From Phlegmacium glaucopus (taxonomy: Eukaryota > Basidiomycota > Agaricomycetes > Agaricales > Cortinariaceae): 64,000 nt of DNA. The stretch spans positions 457,655-521,654 of the forward strand of contig MU130358.1 of NCBI GenBank assembly GCA_015039465.1, written 5' to 3'. Position numbers and translations under genes: made by a program. Of the stretch, positions 50,354-61,215 are shown piece by piece; positions within the stretch are counted from its first letter, which is position 1; each line of letters opens with the position of its first letter. The notes under the pieces are model-generated. The model saw only the letters and a list, made by a program, of their open reading frames with translations, had not been told where the DNA came from and ran no database searches.

Positions 50354-51830
50354 TCACGCCAACTGGATCAAGCGCTTCGCATAGCTTTCCATGTCCGGGC
50401 GTTTTGCAGCATTCTGATTCCATCCTTCATTCCACAAGGACCAGAGAATATCATTGACATTCTCGGGCCTTTCTGGACGCTGGTTCTGAAGAACCTGGAT
50501 TGCAACCATAGCGTCGCTATCGCCTTCAAACGGAATGCTCGCCGTAAAGATTTCCTATAGGAATTTTATTAATGATAATGTTAACAACTTGAATATGAAG
50601 ATAAACAGTACCAAGAAAGTCATAGTAACGGAATAGACATCTGTGGCGAAAGTAGCTTTTGGTGATGAATATTTCAGAAACTCAGGCGCCATCCAGCGAT
50701 ATAGGACATTCACTGTCCCACTGACTATTAAAGGACTGTTGGCGAGAACAGAATGGAGGCCAGGGTCAGCCAGACGTGCATTTCCGAGCTCGTCGACCAA
50801 AAAACTTGACTAGTATCAATTTTAGTTTTCGTCGCTAATGTTATAATTCTTGATTGAACATACCCCTCGTATATCCGAATGAACAATTCCTTCCGCTGAG
50901 GAAGAGGACATAACTGCTGACTCGGTGGGATAGGAAGAACAAGACATAACTCACAGTGAAGGTACGCAACGCCTCTGGCTACCCCAACGACCAATTCCAT
51001 CTTGTCATACTCTTCTTCCGATTTGATGTATTCATTTAAAAGACCTATTGCAAATGATCACATTTCAGAAAGAGGAATAGAGCGTAAGTTCATACGTACC
51101 ATTTATCATCCATGATGTGACCATTGCAGGAAATCTACCAAATTTCGTACTGACACCCAATAACGGAACGAGGTTATCGTGTGTCAATTTCGCCCACGTA
51201 GTCAGACACTTAGTGAACCGCTAGGTGAAAAGCAAGTACCGTGAATGGATATGTAAAGGGCATAAGAGTTTAAATTTACGTACGTCTTCAAAATCTTTCC
51301 TGTCTTGTGTCTTGCTGCGTGGATTAAAGCCAGGACGTAGCGCCTTGATCACGACGACATGCTGGAAAACACGTGGTGTGTCGAAATTCCATACACCACG
51401 GTAGATATCAAAGTAGAGGCTGACGAGAGGGCCTGGTTTCGATTTTACGACATTATTGGTGATATCAAATTCTGCAAGTTCGGATGGGATGGGAGCATTT
51501 CCTTTCATCTGGTGATTATGAGGTGGCTTCTGCTGGCCCGGTAGCACTCTCTGTGATAGCGTCTGCTGGGGTAGCTTGAGCTCGTATAAAAAGATCATGT
51601 CGTCAACGGCCACGGCAACACGATTCCGAGGACCATCCAACGCTATGTTCATCGCCATAGCTGGCAACCCAGAGTTCTCAACATATACACCTTTTGCAAT
51701 ATCCCACACAGTAAGGTAGCCACCGCAAAATATTATAAGCGCAGTGCTGTCCGGCACAAAGACAAGGGAGGTGATGGGGCTGCATTGATCAGAGGGTAAT
51801 CGCCAGGCGAGTAAGATTCTAGTCGTAACA
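50354..51830 (-). pseudogene. C-terminal half of a WD40-kinase gene (last WD blade plus kinase-like domain)
   Basis: Exons in frame: 51830-51284, 51220-51100, 51044-50955, 50895-50864, 50809-50612, 50554-50354. The first holds a WD-type blade (CGGYLTVWDIAKG) and the kinase N-lobe (VVVIKALRPG, with the ATP Lys). Later exons give NLVPLLGV, a catalytic loop HSDIRGSS, LADPGL at the DFG position, YRWMAPEFL, FATDVYSVTMTFLEIFT and a normal C-lobe ending RPDMESYAKRLIQLA. The family usually has H-R-D...N and D-F-G. Here Arg and Asn of the loop and Phe of DFG are replaced, so activity is doubtful. The 5' part of this gene lies at 58500-59193, beyond a transposon. With the transposon left out, the frame continues across the junction. 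Confidence 0.8.
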
Positions 51831-52130
51831 CATCAGGAAAACATTTCATGTATGGTTGGTCTGGTGTGTCTGATTTGTCTGACAGGTGTGATGTCAGAAA
51901 TACTTTCTTCCCATTTTTTCATCAGAAATTTCAAGGAGTCAGAAGTGTCTCAGTTTCTTATTTCTGTCATATACTTTCACAATTTTAATCTCACCAGAAC
52001 TCTGTCATAATACCACCAGAACTTGTCACAATACACCCAGGCCCCTTACAGGGTTCATAAAGTAATCCTTCTCCCATTGCCAACCCTTCAATATCCATAG
52101 CTAATTGTTGTACTAGTATACATACATAGA

Positions 52131-55100
52131 TTAGAATGCAATTTCATTTGCATGATGATCTGCATATTTATTTACAAAGAAAGCTTTAAACGAGTCAAGA
52201 GACCAATTATGACGAAAATTAGGAGGAAGAAAACCCTCCCCAAAGACAGGGATTAAATGAGCACCTCGTAAGACAGTGTCCAAATGTACAACAGAAGTCA
52301 CACGTCTTCCATGACGATCTTCTTCTGGCTTGACAACCCACATGCCTGTCTGCTTATCAGGTGACCTCCCAACCTTCTTGAACCACTCCACAAGAGCACA
52401 TGGATACTCTTCACCTTCATACCTGAAAGAAAATAATAACTTGATACGCACAACACTCATAGCCCGGAAACCCTCTTGATCTTCATCCTCCACCACAAAA
52501 ACACAGTCATGTCGTGGGCCAGAGCTTCGCCATGATGGGGTTGATCGAATACGTTCTCAACGCATGCCACGTATGCCAGAAGGATCACTTGGGGCATAGA
52601 AGGAGGAAATGGCAGAATGAAAAACAGAGATAAGGGATATGTGGTCCAGGATATCTCCGTCTTCATCAGATACATCCATACCAGTGTCCAAATCATCACC
52701 TCCACCAACTTGATCATTCAGAAAAGCACGTAACAGGCCAGCAAACAAAGGTTCCTGAATATGGAGCCCCAAGCCATCAACATCTGAGGGATATTTATGT
52801 TCTACAAAGAGGCTTAGTTAGAGAATATAGCATTTGTTCTTTTTGACATACCTGGAGTCCTTGCTAGCCTGACATCCGCCATAACCCTATCCTCATCAAT
52901 TGGTCCTCCATCATCATCTTCATCCTCATGAAATCCAGGAGGTGGGCCATGCTCTGGAGGAAGCATTCCACGTGCAACAAAATTGTTTCGAGCAGCTGTC
53001 AGTTTATCAAGTCGTTGGTTGGTGATCAACATCTGCCCCAAGGCTTCATAGCGACTAGAACGCCGCCAGGGCTTTTTGACAGCAGTAATATGACGTGATT
53101 CAGTGATAGAGGAACAAAGACCATTAGGAGCTCCAAAATCTTCAATATTCTGACGATAATGGACCAGAGAGTGCTGGCGTGGAAGTGAAAAGCCACTCTC
53201 TCGGACTCCAGAAGTACGGAAGACCTCACGATATGTGTGAAAGCGATGAAGAGCATCATCAAGTGCTTTTAGAGTGGCTGCGTCAAAATCTGAGCGTCTT
53301 GCAAGATAACAAAAGTCCAAAAAGGCAGAGATGCACTTAACAGCATCAGGTGGGAGTAAACCATGAATGGCAGGAAGGTAGACCTAAATATATGTATGTA
53401 GTATCAAGGGAAGGGCACAGAATTATTGATTTACCTTCATAAGTGCCTTTGAGTCATCCCCTGTCCATTGCTTAAACCGGCGTCCCTGCTTGAACTTTCG
53501 TAATTCAGGAAACGCAGGGGTTGCAGCAAGCCTAGACAAAGTATAAAAAAGCATCAAGGAATGGAAATGGAATAAATACAAGTGCCAATGGACATACCGT
53601 CGGTCAATCTCATCAAGTATTCTCTCTGCCTCAGCCTTCTCATATGTGATCTCCAGGTATTCCCCAACCCAATCTACAAGATGATCCTTAAATGTACCCT
53701 TGATTGCTTGATGCAGGAGATCCGATGAGATGAGTTCATGAATATCCGCACGTGGAAAGTCGCGTGTAAATGGAATTATGTCGGCATCAATTCCATACTC
53801 ATCCCAGAGAAGTTTGGAGCTGAACGTGTCGAGAAGAGCATCTGTAAGTGCATTTTTCCGAACCCCTGCCGCACCATCAATGTCAGCTGGTAGCGCAGTG
53901 CAACTAACATACCATTAATTGAAATTCACTAGAATAAGAATATAAGACCTACCGAGGACACCACCCCTGCTTAATACCAGCTAGCATGACCTGCTCTGGG
54001 TAATCAGCTATGAAAGGCCCAATACCAAATATTATGCGGCGAAAGTGGCCATCAGGACAGCGATACGTAGCAGGTGTGGACATGGATGGTTTGAGGCTTG
54101 AAAGAATTGCTGATATTGATGAGTGGTAGAGTTGTCGTTTGAACTTCCTAAATTTGAGGTCATTGTCATATTTGCGATCACCTACCAATAATATCAACAA
54201 GCGTTAGATATCAGTGAGGTGGGCACTTAAATAAATACGGACTCTTTGGGATAGCCAGAAATCCGATGGGAATAACAGCATTACGATGCGCTCGTCGAAC
54301 ATTGTTGTGTACATTGCCGATGGATAAATACAAAGGGTGGTACTCGATATCACCAGTGCCGACAGACACTGTGGTCTTATCACTTCCCAGAATAATCGGA
54401 ACAAATGTACAACCTTCATTGTCAATGGGGTTTTCCTCGTAAATTGCATCCTTAAAAAAAAGTTCTCTAAGGTCAGCTTGGACAGGACGATGGTAAAGAT
54501 AATTGCAGACATACACACTGACGCCATGCGAAGTTCCCAGACATAAAGTCTGACCGCCGTCGCCCACCTTGCACATTGAGTTCAACGTACGGTGCCACAT
54601 CAAACTCCTTTGCGAAGTCGGGATTCGCCAGCATATTGCGAATGACGATTTCAGGGTCACGGTACCAGACATCATATTCTTGCGTCTTCCAATTAGGCGC
54701 ATTGTCTTCGATGGGTTCATTGAAGGATGTCTTGAAACAGTTCCATGGCGCATCACCTGAGTTCCATTCCACATAAGCGAGAGACGAGACATGATGGAAT
54801 AAAATAAAAACCTTCTTCCACAGCATCAATTGTATCGTAGATATGTTTATAGCTATTAAACGGGCCCAGACTCCCATGTTGCATAAGGGACAGTGCCCAC
54901 AGTTCGAGGAGATGGTTAATGTTGCCTTGAGACATTTCCTCTTGACGATAAAGGAAATCGGCGAGCTTGAATTGAATTTCATCATTGAATGGCGTCCAGT
55001 CACCGGCAGCTTGAGCTGGACGTGGAGGAGGCGGGGACCCTGTCGGTAAATACTGGCCATTCTCGTCACAAGGTTTACCTTTAAAATGGAATAAATAAAA

Positions 55101-55418
55101 GTTCAGGTTCATCAAGATGAGAAAAAAGAACTTGCCATTGAGAAACGGATGGTACGTCTTTGATTTCTGTGGCTGGCATTGTGGGTCTGGAGATGGCGAC
55201 ACTGGGGTATGGTCGGAGTGTTCCAGTGGGTTGTACATGGATTCGGGTGACATAGACGGGTGGGCTTGTTCATCTTGACACCCTGTCAGCTTGGGGTGCA
55301 TTGTACGGACATGATTTGTACGCCCAGCATCGCTTCGAAACATTTGTGGGCATCCTCGATGTGGACATGGAAGGTCCTTGAAGTTGAGCGGTTTTCGTTT
55401 TTGGGAGCCTCGGGGCAT
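52131..55418 (-). pseudogene. Plavaka transposase (one nonsense codon)
   Basis: Nine exons join in frame: 55418-55136, 55078-54812, 54756-54515, 54450-54243, 54181-53953, 53903-53598, 53531-53435, 53383-52852, 52801-52131 (944 codons). The first intron uses a GC donor; the others use GT. The N-terminus has a C2H2 finger (CPHRGCPQMF...HVRTMH). The central region carries DVWYRDPE, IILGSDKTTVSVGTG, NNVRRAHRNAVIPIGFLAIP, GWCPRC, FKDHLVDWVGEYL, RFKQWTGDDSKALMKVY and LPRQHSLVHY, and the last exon carries the APSDPSGIRGMR block. All recur in the copy at 61170-64000. The only break seen is TGA at 52557-52559, where the other copy has an Arg codon, so a single C-to-T change would explain it. The transposase would cut and paste the element in the nucleus. 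Confidence 0.88.
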
Positions 55419-55660
55419 GGCGGTAGGAAGAGATATCAAGAGTTAACTCCTAAGTTGAAAATACTTGTGATGACTCACCCTAACGCAATCACACGGTCAA
55501 AATTTTTCAACATGTGGCAGGGGCTATGAATCTACGATCCCGCAGCATGGCAGTAAGAGTTAACTCCTAAGTCGAAAATACTTGTGATGGCTCACCCTAA
55601 TGCAATCATGCGGTCAAAAATTTTCAACATGTGGCAGGGGCTATGAATCTACGATCCCCT
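55414..55660. promoter_or_regulatory. bidirectional promoter with about 120-bp tandem duplication
   Basis: The 297 bases between the two divergent start codons contain two tandem copies of a unit (about 55414-55541 and 55542-55660) that include GAGTTAACTCCTAAGT, TTTTCAACATGTGGCAGG and CTATGAATCTACGATCCC. The copies differ at a handful of positions. The left copy overlaps the first codons of the transposase. The duplication would double any regulator site shared by the two genes. Confidence 0.75.
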
Positions 55661-55715
55661 CCCCTCAACGCCTAACACTCCGCCTCAGTTTTGCTCAATT
55701 TCCTTCAAGTCTATC

Positions 55716-57989
55716 ATGGAATCAGCTGAAAATATTGATCCTGCAGCTCAACGGAAGCGCAAAACAACATACTCACGCGAGCATCCAACTGAGAACCCAA
55801 AGCCACCCAAGCGGACAAAGGCAGAGGTCCAGCAAGCAGCCTTGGAAAAAAAGAAAGCAGCCGAAGCTAAAAAACAACTTGCACTCGAAAAAAAGGAACA
55901 AAAGCGTCTGGGAGAGGCAAAAGACAGGCAGTTAAGTGTTCGAAAAATAGCTGTGATTGAGGATTCTATCCAGCAGTCACAAAAACAGCTTCAGCTTCAA
56001 TCTGAACGGCCAGATATTGCGACGATGGAAACATACCGTGTTACAAAGAATGCGAGTCGAGAAAAAGCCGTCATAGTTGATGAATTCAACCTGGACAGTG
56101 CTGCCAGCGCCAGTGGGGAATACATGGGCCTGGCTGAGCCGCTGCCGCCTGCTTCAATTATTGATACCGATTCTGATGGACTTCAGCTTGGGCTTTCGGA
56201 CGAAGACGATGGCAGTGACATCTATGTGCCATCGGGGGGGAAAGAGTCACTGAATAATTCCAGTGATGATGCCACCAGTGGTGAGTCAGACGCATCGATG
56301 GAGCAGCTGCACCAAACACTACAGGCAAAAATAAAAGAAAAGAAAGAGGTGAGCATCTGTAACTGAGGAAAAATATGTACTCACTGTGCAATTATCCTCA
56401 GAAGGCTGGGGCATTGCGTGCAGAGGTGCAGGCGCAACGGAAAGTGGCCCCAATAGTCTATGCGAAACCAAACCGTCAGATGTTGGAACAAGAGGGAAGA
56501 AATGAAACGTACGTGAGACTTTTATGTGTCAATGACTGACTCATCTAAGAAGTTCCGCACAACTGCCTATTAGGTCAACCTCCAAGGTGATAGGCGGCTT
56601 GAAGACTAACTGGAAAAAGGGTATTGCTTCTCAATCCGCACCACCACCATTGTCTACCCCGTCTCTTCCGCACTCACAGCCAGCTACTAATGTCCATCAC
56701 ACAATCGAACGCCCAGCCCAACTGGCCAAGAAACTGATCCTCAAGACACCCATACAACCACTGGTCGACCACAATGACTCAGAGATTGGAACAGGACCCG
56801 ATGGTGGAGAAATCGCATTTGATGAGGACGACGATCTCCTCAAAGCTGTGGGTGAAGAGAAGGAGGTCCAAGGCTTAAATAAAACCCACAAGCATGGTAC
56901 AAAGAACGTGCGTATCTTCCCCTAAGTCATAATTGATATATCTCCGTGCTCACAGATATGAGTAACCTAGATGGGCATTCAGCTAAAGAAAGCAGATATC
57001 ACAGCCGTTAAACGCAATGCGACCAGTCGTCGTTCGGCTAAGCTTCGCTATAAAAACAGTGACCTGCCATTTAAGAACTCCACCCGTGATCTCCAGACTT
57101 GGTGCGAGGCCGTTATACCTCACATCCTTGACTGGGCTGGTTCCCTTGAGGAACCCTTTTCTGTCAGCTCCCACCCCGACCTGGAGGGCATTATCAAGTA
57201 TGCATGGGACGAAGAATTTCCAGAAATTCCTGCAGACGATGCAGTTCAATACGTGGTATGTACTCCGAGTTCAATCACTCATAACGGCCTTTTAATAATG
57301 CCCTTTCTTACTTATAGGCGAATTGTGCGATTAGAAACTGGCGTAGTGGAATTGGCAAACATGCCCTTCAACAACTCACAAGGATGTTCAATTCCGAACC
57401 CTTCAAGAATTCAAAGAATCAGCGGAAGGAATACATCACCAACCAGCTCAAGGACCTCACCTACGTCTACCGTGACCCAAAATCCCGGGTAAGTTTCGTA
57501 GTTGTTTCTTTGTCGCTCAAAAAATAGATTACTAATTATATCTACTAGAGCGGCGGCTATCGTTCTTCTGCGATCATCGAAGTGTTTGCTTTCCATCAAC
57601 AAATCATTAACAAGACCGAGAAATGGTATGGATATCCCATGGGAGCATTGTCCCTCTCCGCAGCTGCAGTAAGTCTCTCAAAAATTCTCAATTCAATTCT
57701 AATGTTCTTCTAGCACGAGCGTGCCCTCAAGTTATGGAAAACCGGTGACTTGCCAACAAAGGAAACCAAGAAAAGCTTCGTCCGAAGGCCTTGGGCTGCT
57801 CGAGTCACCCAGCACCTCAAGGTCGTCACCAACTTGTCTGAAAGGAAATGGCAGGAGATCCACGATGCCACGCAAGAGATCGTTGCCTCCGTCGATAACG
57901 ACTTTGACCCCGCCGAAGATGGCGACAACAGTGACATCGATGACCCATCGGAGATGGTTCAAATATCAGAGTCAGAGGCTGAAGATTAG
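55716..57989 (+). CDS. Plavaka accessory gene (DUF6532-like C-terminal part)
   Basis: Seven exons join in frame: 55716-56348, 56402-56508, 56574-56907, 56971-57255, 57318-57488, 57549-57668, 57714-57989 (641 residues). The first third is highly charged, with a Lys/Glu/Ala coiled-coil at about 30-75 and a basic KPPKRTK patch that may direct it to the nucleus. An acidic Ser-rich segment follows, then a folded C-terminal region (about 360-600) with WCEAVIPHILDWAGSL, YVYRDPKSRSGGYRS, IIEVFAFHQQII, YGYPMGALSLSAAA, RALKLWKTG. The Y-V-Y-x-D-P...G-x-Y-x-S pattern recalls the fungal DUF6532 domain; I am not certain. It is transcribed divergently from the transposase within the same inverted ends, so it moves with it. 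Its role is unknown; binding of element ends or silencing of host defence are only ideas. Confidence 0.75.
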
Positions 57990-58452
57990 TAGAGTGGCTG
58001 CTTGCATCGTGCTAAGTGCGTATATCCCTTTCTATCGCTGTTCAATACCCTCATTGAGCCAGCCAGTCTGTTTTAGCACTCCCGTTTTCACTCGTAGCAC
58101 GCTACAGCTCCGTTTGACTACTAGTACTCTTGGATTTCCATTATCACAAAATGGTTCTCGTTCGATGATAACAGATACTACCAGCAGCCTATTTTATTTT
58201 ATGTACATTGCATCCAAGTCTACTAGTTATACCAATACTATTTTACGGCTGTTTCATTTGAAAATTCAGACAGAATGAAAATATTATGAGAATTTATAAC
58301 GGTCTGATGAAGTCTGACTACCCAATGTCATATTTGTTTATTCTGCCACAAACGCAGTTATGAAATCAGAACGATATTGTGAGAGATGAAAATATTATGA
58401 TATCGGGAGGGTATTATGTCGCCACTTGCATTGTGGCAGTCTGGAAGCGTCT
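57990..58452. other. 3' subterminal region of the Plavaka element
   Basis: No coding signal. It holds several GATGAAAATATTATGA-type direct repeats (58274-58290 and 58386-58401) and GTCTGA motifs, likely subterminal binding sites. Confidence 0.5.
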
Positions 58453-58499
58453 GGCTGGTCTGGTTCCAGACCAGCCACACGGTTAGACTTTTCCTGATG

Positions 58500-59193
58500 C
58501 ACTTGCACTCCAAAGGTGGATGTCACCAACGTCGTTGCCCGTCGCAATCCATTTCCTGTCCTGGGACCATGCACACGCAGAAACCCTTATAGAACGGACT
58601 GGGTGGAGTTGGCAATGCAACTTAGAGGTGTTGAAACCATTGAATGATATGACCTCAAGCTGTCCGTTGTCGCGACCAACAATGAACGATTTGGGTTCAA
58701 GTGGACAGTAGGCGACACTTGATGCGTTGACAGTGTAATTCTTAGTATACTTGCGACAAGATGGGAAGCTATATGAGTCGAATTCATAAAAACGCCATTC
58801 CCCGTCTTGCGCGGTAACCGTCTTGCCGTCAGATCCGAAGACGATGGTCTCAGGTGCAGTAAAAAAGGGATTACTACTTCCCCATATGTTCCACACCTCT
58901 ACTTCAGGTGAATTCCGCTTCACTGGTTGGATGCCCTTCGATCCAACGATGATGCCCATGTCTGGGTCAGTTGGTGAAAAGACCACAAATGACCAGTCGT
59001 TAATTGACCAGGTAACGGAGCCAGTGGCTGTCTCCCAGAACCCGACTTTACCATTACTGTGGTTTGGGCTGTTCATGGCCATTGACCCAGCTATAATCTT
59101 TCCGTCTGATGAGAAGGAAAGAGACGAGTGGCATGACCCAATGAACCAGCTGGGCTTTGTCTTGACGAAAACATATTTGAAAGAATGTGCCAT
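58500..59193 (-). pseudogene. N-terminal half of the WD40-kinase gene (WD40 repeats)
   Basis: One open exon from ATG 59193 encodes WD40-type blades: SLSFSSDGKIIAGSMA, KVGFWETATG, EVEVWNIWG, ETIVFGSDGKTVTAQ, SVAYCPLEPKSFIVG, and ACAWSQDRKWIATGNDVGDIHLWSAS at the end. It breaks inside the last blade's outer strand exactly at the transposon terminus. The remaining strand and the kinase domain are at 50354-51830. An upstream exon is possible, since the sequence before the ATG is open for about 20 codons in frame. WD40 propellers serve as protein-binding platforms. Fusion to a kinase-like domain suggests a signalling or sensor protein, but the partner is unknown. Confidence 0.78.
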
Positions 59194-61169
59194 GGCACAA
59201 GGGGGTGACGATACTGAGGAAGTTGCTGTGATCCAATGAAAACGAAAGCTCGGGTGTCTATACTGCGTTTATAACGAGTGTCTGCAGAAGGTGATTACGA
59301 GCCGATTGGTTAACTTCACGACAGAGAAGAAGTGAAATGTATAATGTTACCTATCTGGATGTCAGGACTCAAAGGACTTCGTTCGCATGAAAGACCAGGC
59401 AGCCACTGGTTACTAGTGTGATCCAATGAAGACGATTAAACACAAACTGGGGCATTATACTGTGTTTATTTATGGCATGAAGTTGGACGTTATCTGATGT
59501 CAGATGACTCTTACCGTTTTTCAATTCTTTCACACATTGCATTTCTGCTCTGAAAATATCGTTCAACTTCCAAAATTTCAACTACGTACATACTGGCTTT
59601 GATTTTCATTCAGACTACTTGGAGTTTGGGCTCTAAATTTTGCCCTTTTATGCGACTCGGAACAGAGTTCTACTCATAAACCCTGCCATCTGACTTCCTC
59701 CTTCCTCGGCTGTAGCGAGTGACGATGATGAAAACGCAACATCAGGAAATGTCACAATTCCGTGGATGACATGGTGTGACTTCAGCGACATTGCTCACAT
59801 CATGGCTTCACCTGAAGGCACCAATGTTGTGAATGTCGGTCAAGAGGCTTGAAGTCCTTTAAGTTGCAATGTCCTGAAGGAAGGCAAATTAGGGTATGAA
59901 ATTATATCATTTATTGGGGTGCTGTGGTTATATCAAAGGTATTATGGTCTGCGTATTTACTACATCAGCAAACTCCGATTTTTAATCATAACACGCCATA
60001 ACAAATGGGCTAAGCCCTATAGCATCCCATAGTGTGGGAGCGTTGTCTAGTACTATATAGACAGCTGGTGTTGCTCTGTAGCGATAACACGGGACTACAC
60101 TGGACTACACAATACTTTGTAGCTGTTACCATACCTGGTTTATGTAAGCTTCATTTTTTTTTCTCATTTCTTTTAAGTTCAACAGCCCAGCCCTAAACCT
60201 TGCAAACATTCAACAACGTCACCACATCACCACATCACCAGGTCACAACAGATCACCACTTCCACCTGCCACGTCACCTTGGACAACGACGGCCCATGAA
60301 CGCGACAATGGTAAATACCTTACTTTGGTTTTTTTTTTCTTTCTTAGGCCATGGCACTGACGACGGCAACCCCCCCTCAACAGAGTTCTTACTACGCACT
60401 ACTCTGACAATGGGAACAGCAATGACGAAGATGCATCTTTTTTTTTCTTTTTTATTTTTCTTTATTAACTACACTCCACATTGTTGGCAACATCAAAGCT
60501 ACGATAAGCAATGGACGACATACAACGACATACCGCAACATACCACGACGTAGGATGACGACGATGTACATCCTACATCAACACATACTCGCGGCGACGC
60601 TGGTCAACACATACTCGCGGCGACGCTGGCCAACCACAATGAGACGACCTACCACAACCTACCACGACATACAACAACCTACCACAACGTACCACAACAT
60701 ACGATGATGACGATGTATGTCCTACGTCAACACATACTTCAAGTTGCGTCAAGGAAACACTCCGTCGTCGTTCACCGACCATTATGGGTACGTCCGGCTT
60801 ACTTGTTCTTGCGACCGAATGCTGATAAAAGACCGAAACACGTAGGTATCCCACATCTCGCAGATGAGGATGACGAGTACCAGGGTATCATTATTTTTAT
60901 TTTTATTTATTGGGTAACATGTGTAATTAGACAATGTACATTGTAGGTAGTTGGACAATATACATAGAGTTTTTTTTTTCAAGTACTTGGCTTTGAGTAA
61001 GAAAATGGTTCCAGAAATAACCCAGAAAAAAATAAACCAATACTATCTGAGCTCAGTACAGAGTACTATGGAATTATAAGGAGCTACTACAGAGTGCTAT
61101 GAAGTCCCTATGTGATGCTATGTAGTGCTATATAGTGTCTGCTGGACACTACAGAAATAGGGACCCATG
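59194..61169. other. no gene seen; minisatellites and possible transposon end
   Basis: The region has a partial duplication (GTGATCCAATGAA near 59230 and 59421), a CATCAGGAAATG motif at 59740 that resembles the Plavaka terminus, CCTACCACAAC-type repeats at 60520-60735, and a 25-bp unit repeated twice (60579-60630). Only short open frames occur. Confidence 0.5.
60520..60735. repeat. ACCACAAC-type minisatellite cluster
   Basis: Copies of ACCACGACATACAACAACCT-like units, a 25-26-bp tandem pair containing ACACATACTCGCGGCGACGC (60579-60630), and two copies of GACGATGTA..CCTAC..CAACACATACT (about 60555-60589 and 60703-60733). Confidence 0.7.
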
Positions 61170-61215
61170 CTATGGCACTATGGTGCTATAGAGCATTACA
61201 TAGTGGTCCATAGCA
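61060..61215. repeat. imperfect inverted repeat rich in CTATG/CATAG
   Basis: Many ACTATGG, GTGCTATG and CATAGTG words are arranged around a small hairpin at about 61126-61142 (AGTGTCTGCTGGACACT). The right part overlaps the 3' end of the second transposase gene. Confidence 0.5.

Larger units (their letters stand above)
51831..58499. mobile_element. Plavaka-type DNA transposon, 6669 bp
   Basis: It starts CATCAGGAAAAC at 51831 and ends GTTTTCCTGATG-like (ACTTTTCCTGATG) at 58499. The dinucleotide CA flanks both sides (51829-51830 and 58500-58501). Inside the ends a GGTTGGTCTGG motif on the left pairs with GGCTGGTCTGG on the right. The right one sits in a 24-bp near-perfect palindrome at 58453-58476. 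It carries a nine-exon transposase on the minus strand and a seven-exon accessory gene on the plus strand. Plavaka elements belong to the CMC (CACTA-related) superfamily known from basidiomycetes. It interrupts a WD40-kinase gene; counting the CA once restores the host frame, which supports these ends precisely. Confidence 0.88.

Noticed and set aside
52131..52559. A separate small gene downstream of the transposase stop
   Set aside because: It is in the same frame as the preceding exon and matches the C-terminal part of the second transposase copy.
58483..58499. Stop codon taken as the natural end of a short WD40 gene
   Set aside because: The stop lies inside the transposon terminus; the host frame continues at 51828.
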